From NCBI RefSeq assembly GCF_009720525.1, contig NZ_CP043930.1, positions 930,001 through 994,000 on the forward strand: DNA of 64,000 bases, given 5' to 3'. Shown piece by piece: positions 38,279 through 47,636 of the stretch (its first letter is position 1; the number at the start of each line of letters is the position of its first letter). The DNA comes from Gimesia benthica. GTDB lineage: Bacteria; Planctomycetota; Planctomycetia; Planctomycetales; Planctomycetaceae. The position numbers and the translations under genes are program-made. Below the pieces are notes generated by a model. That model had not been told where the DNA came from, ran no database searches, and worked only from the letters and a program-made list of their open reading frames with translations.

Positions 38279-38414
38279 GCAGTGCCTGCTGAGATACTCA
38301 ATTTTTTTAAATGTTTTGATCCAGACCCGAAGAGGTGGGTAATCAGTTGAGCCTGATCCGAGGTCGGTAGGAATTGTCGGTCGCTTCGTTAAAAATACTC
38401 TTGTTCGGGAGCCC

Positions 38415-38440
38415 GGGGCCCAGCCGGACGGCTGAGCCCC
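38415..38440 (-). terminator. GC-rich hairpin after dnaK
   Basis: GGGGC and AGCC (38415-38425) pair with GGCT and GCCCC (38430-38440) around a small loop, 38 nt past the dnaK stop. There is no T tract on the minus strand, so termination may be partial, allowing some read-through into clpB. Confidence 0.5.
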
Positions 38441-38477
38441 TGTCCCTGTTCTTCTTAGTCGAAGACTTCAGACTCGA

Positions 38478-40387
38478 TCAGTCCTTCTTTTCGAATTCTG
38501 CATCGATTACATCTTCGTCTTCTGTAGCAGCCGAGCTCTCACCACCTTCGGGAGCAGCCCCTTCGCCACCAGCGGCTTCGCTGGCTTTATACATCTGCTC
38601 GGTAAAGGCGTGAGTTGCCTGCTGCAACTCTTCACAGGCGGAATTGATGGCTGCCACATCCTCTTTCTCGACAGCATCATTCACCTTCTTCACAGAAGCT
38701 TCGATGGCAGACTTCGAAGAATCATCGATTTTCTCAGCATGCTCTTTGAGCAGCTTCTCGACTTCGTAAACCAGACGAGTTCCATTGTTCTTGGCCTCGG
38801 CCAGTTCCTTCTTTTTCTTGTCTTCATCGGCGTGTGCTTCCGCCTGCTTTTTCATATCTTCAATTTCGGTTTCCGACAGCCCGCTGGACTGCTCAATCCG
38901 AACTGAGGTCTCTTTTCCGGTCGCCACATCCTTAGCGGAAACATTCAAGATCCCGTTAACATCGATGTCGAAGACCACTTTGATCTGTGGTACCCCACGC
39001 GGAGCCGGAGGAAGTTCTTCCAGATTAAACTGCCCCAGCAGCCGGTTATCGTTGGCCATCTGGCGTTCTCCCTGGAACACCCGAACGGTCACAGCAGTCT
39101 GGTTATCGGCAGCGGTCGAGAAGACCTGATCTTTAGTAACCGGAATTGTTGTGTTACGTTCGACGAGTTTGGTCATGACGCCCCCTTCGGTTTCGATACC
39201 GAGCGACAGCGGTGTCACGTCCAGCAGAACAACGTCCTGCACATCACCGGCAATGATCCCCCTTGAATCGCGGCTCCGATTGAAACCACTTCATCGGGGT
39301 TCACACCCTTGTGAGGCTCTTTACCAAAGATCTTCTTAACGAACTCCTGAACCTTGGGAACACGTGTTGAACCACCAACCAGTACCACTTCATCGATGGC
39401 ACTCGGATCCAGACCAGCATCTTTCAATGCCTGCTCGACCGGATTACGGCACCGCTCGACCAGTGGATCGATCAGCTTTTCGAATTCCGCACGGGTAATC
39501 GCCATCTGCAGGTGCTTCGCACCACTGCTGTCGGCTGTGATGAACGGCAGATTGATGTCGGTCGTCTGAGAAGATGACAGCTCTTTCTTCGCTTTTTCAG
39601 CTGCTTCACGCAGACGCTGCAACGCCATTGGATCACTGCGGAGGTCAATTCCCTGATCTTTCTTAAACTGATCAGCAATGTAGTTGATCAGTTCTTCGTC
39701 GAAGTCGTCACCACCCAGGTGACCATCACCGTTGGTGCTCAGGGTTTCGATCACTTCGTCACCGACTTCCAGCACGGAAACGTCAAACGTACCACCACCG
39801 AAGTCGAAGACGACGATCTTTTCATCATTCTTCTTTTCCAGACCATAAGCCAGAGCAGCTGCGGTCGGCTCGTTGATAATACGCGATACTTCCAGACCTG
39901 AAATCTGACCAGCGTCTTTGGTTGCCTGACGCTGTGCGTCGTTGAAGTAAGCAGGCACGGTCACGACAGCCTTGTTGACTTTGTGCCCCAGGTAGCTTTC
40001 AGCAGCTTCCTTCAGTTTCCGCAGAATCGATGCGGAAATTTCGGGAGGCGTGAGAGTCTTGCTGCCCGCTTCAATTTTCACATAGTCTTCGGGACCACCA
40101 ACGATCGTGTAAGGCACGATCTTTTCTTCGTTCTGAACTTCGTTGTGACGACGTCCCATAAACCGTTTTACTGAGTAAACGGTATTCTTCGGGTTGGTCA
40201 CAGCCTGACGTTTGGCTGGTTCGCCGACCAGTGTCTCGCCTTTATCGGTGAAAGCAACAACACTGGGAGTAATTCGGTTCCCTTCGAGGTTCGGGATCAC
40301 TTTGGCTTCCCCGCCCTCCATTACTGAAACCACTGAGTTGGTGGTTCCCAAATCGATTCCGATGATTTTTTCACCTTGAGACGACAT
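38478..40387 (-). pseudogene. dnaK: Molecular chaperone DnaK, interrupted by a single frameshift
   Basis: The first frame from 40387 carries the whole N-terminal ATPase region ([72 protein letters not shown]) and runs to [19 protein letters not shown] and a stop. The other frame holds the rest: [19 protein letters not shown], the substrate-binding domain, the helical lid and the [13 protein letters not shown] end. One extra G in the coding-strand G5 run (C5 at 39258-39262) reads [19 protein letters not shown] and gives about 636 residues, the normal DnaK length. As DnaK is a core chaperone and both halves are fully conserved, a sequencing error is more likely than true inactivation. Hsp70 partners grpE and dnaJ are not in the window. 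Confidence 0.9.
39258..39262 (-). other. Frameshift point in dnaK (C5 run)
   Basis: Coding strand reads ATTCAAGGGGGATCATT; a sixth G restores [15 protein letters not shown], the invariant DnaK sequence. Confidence 0.85.
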
Positions 40388-40530
40388 TTTGAGTTTCCCC
40401 TCTTTCTATATCGAGATTGCAGATCGATGACTGATTCAAAGCCCCTCATAATGGCCGTAAATGAAACATCGATCAGGGCTTGTTTTCCATTTTGATTTAA
40501 TTCAGCCCAATTACGGGACAGTTGACACTG

Positions 40531-40549
40531 TATGCAAGGACCGTGCCAA
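40531..40549 (-). promoter_or_regulatory. Sigma-54 (-24/-12) promoter upstream of dnaK
   Basis: The reverse strand reads TTGGCACGGTCCTTGCATA. It matches the consensus TGGCACG-N4-TTGCA at every fixed base, with GG at 40547-40546 and GC at 40535-40534 exactly 10 nt apart. Start would be near 40522, leaving about 135 nt of leader before the dnaK ATG at 40387. Confidence 0.85.
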
Positions 40550-40646
40550 CAGATCCCCGACAGAGAGCGTTTAACGTAAGATATTTATATGAATAATCTT
40601 ACAGACCTTCATACTCACTGAAATTCTAGCAGACAGGCAGCAATAC

Positions 40647-40704
40647 TGCCATATTGACACCGCCCCCAAGTCAAGCCCGCCACAGCCAAAATGACATTTT
40701 GGCA
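40647..40704 (-). promoter_or_regulatory. Two TGNCA-N3-TGNCA palindromes, likely enhancer (UAS) sites
   Basis: TGCCATATTGACA (40647-40659) and TGACATTTTGGCA (40692-40704) share the symmetric pattern TGNCA-N3-TGNCA; the second lies within GCCAAAATGACATTTTGGC (40685-40703), a perfect inverted repeat. Their centres are 45 bp apart and at about -131 and -176 from the sigma-54 start, the usual range for an enhancer-binding protein. Confidence 0.65.
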
Positions 40705-41075
40705 GTCTCTGATGCCGGACCGCTGAAATAAGGGCTAAACAGTTCACACGCAAGGCCCAACCGCTTGACAGTCCCCAGATACGGCGGTACAAACTAGAAC
40801 AATTGAAGACTACTCTGTCCTCTGCTCAAGCAAGGGACAAAACGTCCTTCACGTGTGCCTGCCTCGATCTATCTAACTGATTATTTTACAAATCCTTAGA
40901 TAGTCTTTTCAAGGAAGGCACTCGGGAGAAACCCCGAGTTAAGAAATTCTTAAGGGATTGAAATTCCATAGTGAAACTGGCAGTGAGCATCGACCACACA
41001 TCCAGGAAGGCTGTGATCTGGCTGCGGTTCATTTTCTGAGAGACAGAAACGAGACTCACATCCTGAAAGATTCCG

Positions 41076-42239
41076 ATGGCCAAGAAAAAAGCGGTGAAAA
41101 AGCGAGCTTCCGTGACTAAACCGAAGTCAGCTCCCCAGAAAAAAGTTGTTCGCAAGACCAGCAAAAGCAGCCCCGCATCGATCCAGTCTGAGCTAAAAAA
41201 GCTCGATCGCGAAATCATCAAGCTGGTCAACAAACGCTGCTCAATGACGGTCAAACAGATCAAATCCGATCCGGAACCGCGCAAGGCCATGTTCGATCCT
41301 AAATCGGATGAAGAGCTTCGCGAGACCATCGAAAAACTCAATGCGCCCGGTCCCATGACCAATGCGTCCATCCGCGGCGTCTTTCGGCAGATCCTCAGCT
41401 CAGCCCGTCGACAGATACACCCGCAACGCGTCGCCTACCTGGGCCCTGCTTACAGCTATACGCACCTGGCAGCCCTGGAACGTTTCGGCGAAGAGGCCGA
41501 CATGGTGCCTGTCAACACCATCGGATCCGTCTTTGAAGAGGTCAACCGCGGAAATACCGAATTCGGCGTTGTCCCTATTGAAAACAGCACCGACGGCCGC
41601 GTCGTCGACACCCTGGATATGTTCACCCGCCTTCCGCTGCGGATCTGCGGTGAAGTCCTGATTGCAGTGCACCACAATCTGCTGGCACGCTGCGAACGCA
41701 GTGAAATTACGGAGATCTATAGCAAACCTCAGGCCCTCTCGCAGTGCCGTGAATGGCTCTCCCGGAACATGCCACAGGCTCACCTGCACGAAGTAACCAG
41801 CACCTCGACCGCAGCCCAGCTGGCTGCCACCAAACCCGGTGCCGCAGCGGTCGCCAGCCATCAGGCATCGGTCGAATATGATCTGCAGATCATCGTGGAA
41901 GGGATCGAAGACAACGCCAACAATGTGACCCGTTTCGCCGTGATTGGTGAAGAGGTCTGTGAACCAACGGGTAAAGACCGCACTGCAATTCTGGTCCAGA
42001 TTGCCCACAAAGCCGGCTCCCTGGCAGATACCCTGCAGATCTTCAAGAAAAACAAAATCAATCTGACCTGGATCGAATCATTCCCCCTGCGTGGTGAAGA
42101 GCCAGGATACCTGTTCTTTATTGACTTTGAAGGGCACGTAGAAGAGCCCCATATCAAGCGTACGCTGAATGATTTGTCTAAGAAGGTCGTACGACTCGAA
42201 ACCATGGGCTCCTACCCCAGAAGTGGCATTCTGGAGTAA
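41076..42239 (+). CDS. pheA: Bifunctional chorismate mutase / prephenate dehydratase PheA
   Basis: 387 residues. A Lys-rich leader of about 33 residues ([20 protein letters not shown] and on) precedes a chorismate-mutase-like helical domain (about 38-110). The dehydratase follows ([40 protein letters not shown], the [10 protein letters not shown] end), and then an ACT domain for Phe feedback with [19 protein letters not shown], matching the ESRP region. It makes phenylpyruvate in two steps. The basic leader is unlike most PheA proteins. Confidence 0.93.
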   Translation: MAKKKAVKKRASVTKPKSAPQKKVVRKTSKSSPASIQSELKKLDREIIKLVNKRCSMTVKQIKSDPEPRKAMFDPKSDEELRETIEKLNAPGPMTNASIRGVFRQILSSARRQIHPQRVAYLGPAYSYTHLAALERFGEEADMVPVNTIGSVFEEVNRGNTEFGVVPIENSTDGRVVDTLDMFTRLPLRICGEVLIAVHHNLLARCERSEITEIYSKPQALSQCREWLSRNMPQAHLHEVTSTSTAAQLAATKPGAAAVASHQASVEYDLQIIVEGIEDNANNVTRFAVIGEEVCEPTGKDRTAILVQIAHKAGSLADTLQIFKKNKINLTWIESFPLRGEEPGYLFFIDFEGHVEEPHIKRTLNDLSKKVVRLETMGSYPRSGILE

Positions 42240-42451
42240 ATCAGACCCCGGAATGAGTGATTGAGCCTCAGCGGCGCCCGTTTACCAGCATTATTCTGTC
42301 AAAAGAGGCTGCATTTCAGGATTTTGCGCGAGATTCCTTGAATCAGTCGCCCGGACTCAATACCTTATCCAGCACACCGAGGAAGCTGGTATTGTTCGAA
42401 TTCCAGCTTTCATTTGCATTCGACTGATTTCTCGCTCCGATCTACCCGCAA

Positions 42452-42468
42452 AACCCGTCTGACGGGTT
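42452..42468 (+). other. Small perfect hairpin upstream of tpiA
   Basis: AACCCGT, loop CTG, ACGGGTT; 7 bp, 55 nt before the tpiA start. No T tract. A minor mRNA-leader hairpin in the 284-nt pheA-tpiA gap, which otherwise shows nothing clear. Confidence 0.35.
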
Positions 42469-42523
42469 CCGATTCTGAGTCGAGCCTCAACCCACTATTT
42501 TTAGATAATATACAGGATCTATC

Positions 42524-43297
42524 ATGCGTCGTTATCTCGTTGCCGGTAACTGGAAAATGAACACCACCAGAGAATCGGGTACTCAGCTGGCTCAGGCACT
42601 GGTCGCAGAAGTTCCTGCTGAAAATCCAGGGGTTGAAGTACTGGTCTGCCCCCCCTTCCCTTACCTGACTTCGATCGGCGATGTTGTTAACGGCTCGGGT
42701 GTCGGATTTGGAGCCCAGAACTGCTACCACGAAGCTCCCGGCGCTTTTACCGGTGAAACAGCAACCGAGATGCTGACAGACATCGGTTGTCGCTCCGTGA
42801 TTCTGGGACACAGCGAACGCCGCCACATTCTCAAAGAAACCGACGCGGACATTAACCTCAAGGTGAAAAAAGCACTTGCCTCCGGTCTGCAGGTGATTCT
42901 GTGTGTTGGTGAACTGCAGAGCGAGCGGGAAGCCGATCAGACAGAAGCCGTCCTCGATACGCAGATGACCGGTGGACTCGACGGAGTCGATGCTTCAGCT
43001 TTCGATCAGATCGTGATCGCCTACGAGCCGGTCTGGGCGATTGGAACCGGCCTGACCGCCACTCCCGATCAGGCAGAAGCAGCACATCAGTACCTGCGTA
43101 ACTGGCTGAAAGACAAGTATTCTGCTGAAATCTCAGACGCGACACGCATTCTGTATGGCGGCAGCGTCAAACCGGACAACGCCCAGGAACTGCTCTCGCA
43201 GGAAAACGTCGATGGTGCCCTCGTGGGGGGAGCCAGCCTCAAACCAGAGCTGTTCATTCCCATCATTCAGGCTGCCTCAGGACTGGCCACCAGCTGA
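42524..43297 (+). CDS. tpiA: Triosephosphate isomerase TpiA
   Basis: 257 residues. It begins [18 protein letters not shown] (catalytic Asn/Lys), has [12 protein letters not shown] (catalytic His), [13 protein letters not shown] (catalytic Glu) and the phosphate-binding [10 protein letters not shown] and [10 protein letters not shown]. It interconverts dihydroxyacetone phosphate and glyceraldehyde 3-phosphate. secG follows, a neighbour pair seen in many bacteria. Confidence 0.98.
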   Translation: MRRYLVAGNWKMNTTRESGTQLAQALVAEVPAENPGVEVLVCPPFPYLTSIGDVVNGSGVGFGAQNCYHEAPGAFTGETATEMLTDIGCRSVILGHSERRHILKETDADINLKVKKALASGLQVILCVGELQSEREADQTEAVLDTQMTGGLDGVDASAFDQIVIAYEPVWAIGTGLTATPDQAEAAHQYLRNWLKDKYSAEISDATRILYGGSVKPDNAQELLSQENVDGALVGGASLKPELFIPIIQAASGLATS

Positions 43298-43339
43298 AAA
43301 CAGGCCACTTTATTCGAAATCGCTGCAGCTCAAGCTATA

Positions 43340-43361
43340 GATACGATTTACAGATCGTATT
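43340..43361 (+). terminator. Weak hairpin between tpiA and secG
   Basis: ATACGAT (43341-43347) pairs with ATCGTAT (43354-43360) around TTACAG, plus one G-T pair outside. AT-rich and without a T tract, so at most a weak terminator. Confidence 0.3.
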
Positions 43362-43452
43362 CGATTACTGTATGATTCAGCCAATCTGTCTGAGCGACAG
43401 CCGGTCTGTATAAATACGTTCACAGGACATTATTACCCCCTAGGATGAAACA

Positions 43453-44046
43453 ATGATTCTTGCTTCTTTTCTGGATGCCATCACGGATCCTGCAACCCTC
43501 TTGATGACACTGCTGATGTTCTTCGGAGTCATGCTGATCATCATCATCCTGCTGCAGAAGGGTCGCGGCGGTGGACTGGCGGGAGCCTTTGGTGGCGCAG
43601 GCGGACAGAGCGCCCTGGGTACCAAAGCCGGTGATGTCTTCACCAAAATCACCATTGTGATGGCAGTCATCTGGGTAATTCTTTCCGGTGTTTCAGGGAT
43701 TGTCACCCGCGCCAGCTCCAACAGCAAATACAAAGGTGGCGCTGCCGTAACTCCAGAAAAACCGACAATGGAAAGTAACGACAAAACAGAAGAAGCCGAG
43801 AAGGCCGCTACCGCTGAGGAAGATGCAAAATCGGAATTCAATACCAACATTCCGGAAGCACCCGCCAAACCTGAAGCGGAACCGAAGCCTGCTGCTGATA
43901 AAGCTGCCAAGCCCACAGAGGAAGCAACCAAGTCAGAACCCAAAACGGATTCAGCCAAGTCTGCTGAAACCAAACCGGCTCCCGAGAAGAAACCGGAAAC
44001 ACCTGCTGAAACAGGAAAGCCTGCCACAGAGCCTAAGTCGGAATAG
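43453..44046 (+). CDS. secG: Protein-export membrane protein SecG with long charged tail
   Basis: 197 residues. The SecG core occupies about 1-85: first membrane segment ([20 protein letters not shown]), the typical [20 protein letters not shown] loop, and a second segment ([18 protein letters not shown]). SecG helps SecYE move preproteins. The remaining 110 residues form a Lys/Glu/Pro/Ala-rich tail, well beyond the usual 75-110 residue total. Such tails occur in Planctomycetes and other groups, but their role is unknown. Confidence 0.92.
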   Translation: MILASFLDAITDPATLLMTLLMFFGVMLIIIILLQKGRGGGLAGAFGGAGGQSALGTKAGDVFTKITIVMAVIWVILSGVSGIVTRASSNSKYKGGAAVTPEKPTMESNDKTEEAEKAATAEEDAKSEFNTNIPEAPAKPEAEPKPAADKAAKPTEEATKSEPKTDSAKSAETKPAPEKKPETPAETGKPATEPKSE

Positions 44047-44113
44047 TTCTTCAGAGATCTGAGACTGTTTCCTGTAACCTCATCGATTCCTGTATATCAG
44101 AAAAGAGTGTGTT

Positions 44114-44998
44114 GTGCTGCTGGGCATGACTGGTTTTGGAAGTTCGACCGCCGAAAATGACCGCCTGTCGGTCCAGGCTGAAATACGAACTGTCAATAAC
44201 CGATACCTGAAAATTTCGACCCGCTACCCCGACTTTTATGCCAAGCTGGGCAGCCAGATCGAAAAACTGTTACGCAGTGCCATTACGCGAGGCACTGTGA
44301 ATCTGACGTTGCGAATCGATCACCTGAACCGTCAAAGCGTCTACCTGCTCGACGATCAGGTAGTCCAGCAGTACTGGGAGCAGCTCAAAAAGCTGACAGA
44401 GGAATGCCATCTTCCCCTGCCAGACAGTCTCGACAGACTACTCACTCTGCCTGGCGCCGTAATCGATAATGATTCACGCACACACACTCCCGAATCGGAC
44501 TGGCCCCTGATCGAAGAGGCCATCAAGGGGGCTCTTGTCGAACTGACCGAGTTTCGCCAGAAAGAAGGCGAGTCTGCCCAGGCAGACTTGCAGTCCAGCA
44601 ACAAGACGATCGGCGAACAACTGGAAACGGTCAAACAGAAAGCGCCTCAGGTCGTCACCAGCTATCGCGACCGCCTGCATCAGCGATTGACCGATTTACT
44701 CAAAGATCAGGAAGTCGAACTGGATCCGGACAGCCTGATCCGGGAAGTGAGCCTGTTTGCTGACCGCTGTGATATCAACGAAGAGATCAGCCGACTCACC
44801 TGCCACCTGGAGCAGTTTGACACCATTCTGAACAGTAAGACCTCACAGGGGAAAAAACTCGAGTTTCTGGTTCAGGAAATGTTTCGCGAAATCAATACGA
44901 TCGGCTCCAAAGCCAATGATGTGGAAATTTCACACGCTGTGATCGAGATGAAACTGGCCGTTGAAAAAATCAGAGAAAACGTCCAGAACGTAGAATAA
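44114..44998 (+). CDS. yicC: YicC-family endoribonuclease
   Basis: 294 residues from a GTG at 44114, giving MLLGMTGFGSSTAENDRLSV, the family start; an ATG at 44126 is the alternative. The C-terminus (SKTSQGKKLEFLVQEMFREINTIGSKANDV) is the conserved DUF1732 part. In E. coli YicC is a ribonuclease linked to sRNA turnover. It precedes gmk and rpoZ, the usual yicC-gmk-rpoZ-coaBC series. Confidence 0.95.
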   Translation: MLLGMTGFGSSTAENDRLSVQAEIRTVNNRYLKISTRYPDFYAKLGSQIEKLLRSAITRGTVNLTLRIDHLNRQSVYLLDDQVVQQYWEQLKKLTEECHLPLPDSLDRLLTLPGAVIDNDSRTHTPESDWPLIEEAIKGALVELTEFRQKEGESAQADLQSSNKTIGEQLETVKQKAPQVVTSYRDRLHQRLTDLLKDQEVELDPDSLIREVSLFADRCDINEEISRLTCHLEQFDTILNSKTSQGKKLEFLVQEMFREINTIGSKANDVEISHAVIEMKLAVEKIRENVQNVE

Positions 44999-45065
44999 AA
45001 CCGGTATACTATTCTTCAGACCTGAAACCTTCAGACCAATCTCCTGAATCCCGGAGCCAGCAGAC

Positions 45066-45680
45066 GTGTCCGCATCCTCTGACAACCTTCATCCAGATAC
45101 ACCGATCGTGGTCCTTTCCGGCCCCACAGCCAGTGGAAAAACCACGATCGTGAACCGGTTGATGCAGGAGTCTCCGGTCAAACTGATCAAGGCGATCTCC
45201 GCCACGACGCGCCCCCGCCGCAAAGGGGAAGTGGACGGCGAAGACTACTATTTCCTGACTCAGGAAGAGTTCGAAGAACGTCAGAAAAATGACGAATTCC
45301 TCGAATGTGAGCAGGTACATGGGTTGGGATACTGGTACGGAACGTTAAAATCAGAGGTAGCTCGCGCTGAACAGGAAGGGGGCTGGCCTTTTCTGGAAAT
45401 CGATGTTCAGGGCACACTGAAGCTTAAAGAGCAGTTTCCGCAGACGATCACACTCTTTGTCAGAACCTCCTCCGATGAAGAATACGAAAAACGCATCCGG
45501 AGTCGAGGCACCGAGTCGGAAGAAGTCATCGAAAAACGGTTGGAGACCATCCGCAAGGAACTGGAACTGGCCGAACACTATAATCATGTCATTATCAATG
45601 ACGAACTGGATCGAGCCGTTGCTGAAATCGGCACCATCCTGAAACAACGGGAGCAAGAACTTAATGCTGGAAGAATTTAA
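45066..45680 (+). CDS. gmk: Guanylate kinase
   Basis: 204 residues from a GTG at 45066. The P-loop is GPTASGKTT, followed by [20 protein letters not shown] (GMP binding) and the lid region. It phosphorylates GMP to GDP. The end overlaps rpoZ by 17 nt, so the two are translationally linked. Confidence 0.97.
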   Translation: MSASSDNLHPDTPIVVLSGPTASGKTTIVNRLMQESPVKLIKAISATTRPRRKGEVDGEDYYFLTQEEFEERQKNDEFLECEQVHGLGYWYGTLKSEVARAEQEGGWPFLEIDVQGTLKLKEQFPQTITLFVRTSSDEEYEKRIRSRGTESEEVIEKRLETIRKELELAEHYNHVIINDELDRAVAEIGTILKQREQELNAGRI

Positions 45681-45942
45681 AGAAGAAGAAATCGTCAACA
45701 AAGTCGGCGGTCGTTTCAAACTGTCTTCATTGATTCAAAAACGGATTGTGGCCCTCAATCGGGGCGCACGTCCCCTGGTGGAGATGCAGACCAAGAACCA
45801 CATGGAAATCGTGGTTAAGGAAATCATGGAAGACAAAATCTACCTCGACCAGTCAGGCGAAGTCGCTATCAACGATGATGGCAGCCCACTCGAAGAACTC
45901 GAGTACGACGACGCCGGCCCGACTCTCGAAGATCTGGTCTAA
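45664..45942 (+). CDS. rpoZ: RNA polymerase omega subunit
   Basis: 92 residues. [26 protein letters not shown] matches the omega core that latches onto beta-prime. The acidic C-terminal tail is typical in length. Start lies inside the end of gmk; coaC starts 37 nt downstream. Confidence 0.9.
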   Translation: MLEEFKEEEIVNKVGGRFKLSSLIQKRIVALNRGARPLVEMQTKNHMEIVVKEIMEDKIYLDQSGEVAINDDGSPLEELEYDDAGPTLEDLV

Positions 45943-45979
45943 TTCTTAGACCAGAACGATTCCTGACAGGATTCTAATC

Positions 45980-46519
45980 ATGCAGGGGCGGGAAATTCTC
46001 ATTGGTGTCTCGGGAGGGATCGCCGCTTACAAAACGGCAGATCTCACCAGTAAACTGGTTCAGAAAGGGGCCGCCGTCAGTGTCGTCATGACACAGGCGG
46101 CCCAGAAGTTTATCGGTCCCACCACGTTTGAAGCCCTTACAGGTCGCCCTGTTTATCAGGGCAGCTTTACGCCTCAGGAGCATTTCCAGGGCGAGCATAT
46201 CGGTCTGGCCCGACGGGCCGAACTGTTTGTGATCGCCCCTGCGACTGCCAATGTAATCGCACAAATAGCGCATGGTTTCGCCGACGATCTGCTCTCCACT
46301 TTGACCCTCACCTGCACAGCCCCCATTCTGCTGGCCCCCGCGATGAATGCCGATATGTGGGCCAAGCCTTCCGTGCAACGGAATTTAACCCAGATCCGAG
46401 AAGACGGAATCCAGATTGTCGAACCGGGCGAAGGCTGGCTGAGTTGTGGGATCGTCGGCAAAGGACGCATGGCAGAGCCCGCGGATATCTTAAAACAGAT
46501 AGAGGAAATACTCGGCTGA
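45980..46519 (+). CDS. coaC: Phosphopantothenoylcysteine decarboxylase (CoaC), separate protein
   Basis: 179 residues of flavodoxin-like HFCD fold: [20 protein letters not shown], the conserved [20 protein letters not shown], and the substrate lid with PAMNADMW and [13 protein letters not shown] (catalytic Cys). It decarboxylates phosphopantothenoylcysteine. In most bacteria CoaC is fused to CoaB; here the ORF stops cleanly and coaB follows as its own gene. Confidence 0.93.
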   Translation: MQGREILIGVSGGIAAYKTADLTSKLVQKGAAVSVVMTQAAQKFIGPTTFEALTGRPVYQGSFTPQEHFQGEHIGLARRAELFVIAPATANVIAQIAHGFADDLLSTLTLTCTAPILLAPAMNADMWAKPSVQRNLTQIREDGIQIVEPGEGWLSCGIVGKGRMAEPADILKQIEEILG

Positions 46520-46568
46520 GTTTTGTCAGCCAGGTCCGGCTGCAGCTCCCTGAATACGAACCATCTCC

Positions 46569-47195
46569 ATGCGAATTCTCATCACAGCAGGTCCTACTCG
46601 CGAATATCTGGACGATGTCCGCTATCTTTCGAACGCCAGCAGCGGACAGATGGGATACGAACTTGCCCGGGCTGCCCTGGAGGCAGGTCACGAAGTCGCC
46701 CTGGTTTCAGGACCGGTCACCATCCCCGCACCGGAAGGCTGTGAGCTGTATCAGGTTGAAACAACCGATGAGATGTACTCCCAGTGCGAACAACTCTTCC
46801 AAGACTGTGATGGTGTGATCGGCACCGCCGCTGTTTGCGACTATCGTATCAAAACCCGCAAACCCGGAAAAATCGCCAAAACCGGAGAAGCAATCACGCT
46901 GGAACTGGTAGAAACCATTGATGTTCTTGCTGAACTGGGGACTCAAAAAGGAGATCGCTGGGTGATGGGCTTTGCCCTGGAATCACAGGACGCCCGATTC
47001 AACGCGGTCCGTAAACTCTACAGCAAGAAATGTGATGCGATCGTCCTGAACGGCGTGAGCGCAATCGGCTCTACAGACAACTTTGTGGAAGTCATCGATC
47101 AAAGCCAGGAGACCGTCGCCACCTATTCCGGTCCCAAAGCGAGCGTGGCTCGCGAACTCATCGCCTGGATCCAGGCACACATTGCGCGAGGCTGA
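46569..47195 (+). CDS. coaB: Phosphopantothenate-cysteine ligase (CoaB), separate protein
   Basis: 208 residues. RILITAGPTREYLDDVRYLSNASSGQMGYE is the diagnostic N-terminus (positions about 2-31); the C-terminal SVARELIAWIQ closes the Rossmann-like fold. It joins cysteine to phosphopantothenate. 49 nt after coaC, so both belong to one transcript with gmk and rpoZ. An AACCGGT/ACCGGTT repeat at 47228-47253 follows the stop. Confidence 0.92.
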   Translation: MRILITAGPTREYLDDVRYLSNASSGQMGYELARAALEAGHEVALVSGPVTIPAPEGCELYQVETTDEMYSQCEQLFQDCDGVIGTAAVCDYRIKTRKPGKIAKTGEAITLELVETIDVLAELGTQKGDRWVMGFALESQDARFNAVRKLYSKKCDAIVLNGVSAIGSTDNFVEVIDQSQETVATYSGPKASVARELIAWIQAHIARG

Positions 47196-47636
47196 TGCTC
47201 GTCTCCCTCACCCCTTCTCAAACTCATAACCGGTAAAACTGTCACAACCGGTTCAGGGTGACTCCACCACTTCCGCTGACTGCACTAATCCGAACAGGCT
47301 GCAGTACGGATGATGAAAAGAATCGACTCTTTGTTGACTTTTTCCGACACGCCCCCGGTTCGTGTGCTAGGTTTGAGTAGTTAAGGAAATCAACTTATAG
47401 CAGAATCCAATATTTGTGTTTGGTACGTCTCAGTGACCCTCTCATTGAGACACTAGTCGTGAAAATGTTCCCGTCTGTAGATGTTCTTGGGTTTAATCGC
47501 AGACGGGAATCATTTTTTCTTCTCCTGAATTCTCCCCACTATAAAAAGAAACGACTGATAATTCTGGCGCTCACTTTGCGCGCCGTTGATTCCCTTTTGG
47601 AACACCCTACTGAAGTTTTCAACATAGAATTGCGGG
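47196..47636. other. Gap between coaB and ftsK
   Basis: About 440 nt. It holds the inverted repeat at 47228-47253, two tandem hairpins ending in a T tract (47427-47518) and, on the plus strand, CTGGCGCTCACTTTGCG (47564-47580), a sigma-54-like element with 10 nt between GG and GC but mismatches in the -24 box. No convincing ORF. Confidence 0.5.
47427..47518 (+). terminator. Tandem hairpins ending in T6; terminator or 3' end of a small RNA
   Basis: First hairpin GTCTCAGTGA (47427-47436), loop CCCTC, TCATTGAGAC (47442-47451). Second TTCCCGTCTG (47468-47477) pairs perfectly with CAGACGGGAA (47500-47509) and is followed by TTTTTT (47513-47518). It lies more than 230 nt beyond coaB, far for a simple 3' UTR, so an independent small RNA is possible. 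Confidence 0.6.

Larger units (their letters stand above)
40388..41075. other. 688-nt divergent regulatory region between dnaK and pheA
   Basis: Contains the sigma-54 promoter (40531-40549), two palindromic upstream sites (40647-40704), and near pheA a 7-bp hairpin (ACTCGGG/CCCGAGT, about 40920-40939) followed by TTAAGAAATTCTTAA (40939-40953). A 73-codon reverse ORF at 40792-40571 spans the regulatory sites and is probably spurious. No CIRCE element is seen. Confidence 0.6.

Noticed and set aside
38259..38290. Sigma-54 promoter before clpB (AGGCACTGCTTGC on the reverse strand)
   Set aside because: Only 8 nt separate GG and GC, two fewer than required.
40388..40530. CIRCE element or sigma-32-type promoter for dnaK
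   Set aside because: No TTAGCACTC-N9-GAGTGCTAA and no convincing heat-shock hexamers were found in the leader.
40571..40792. 73-codon reverse ORF across the dnaK upstream region
   Set aside because: It covers the palindromic sites and shows no protein features; the regulatory reading explains the sequence better.
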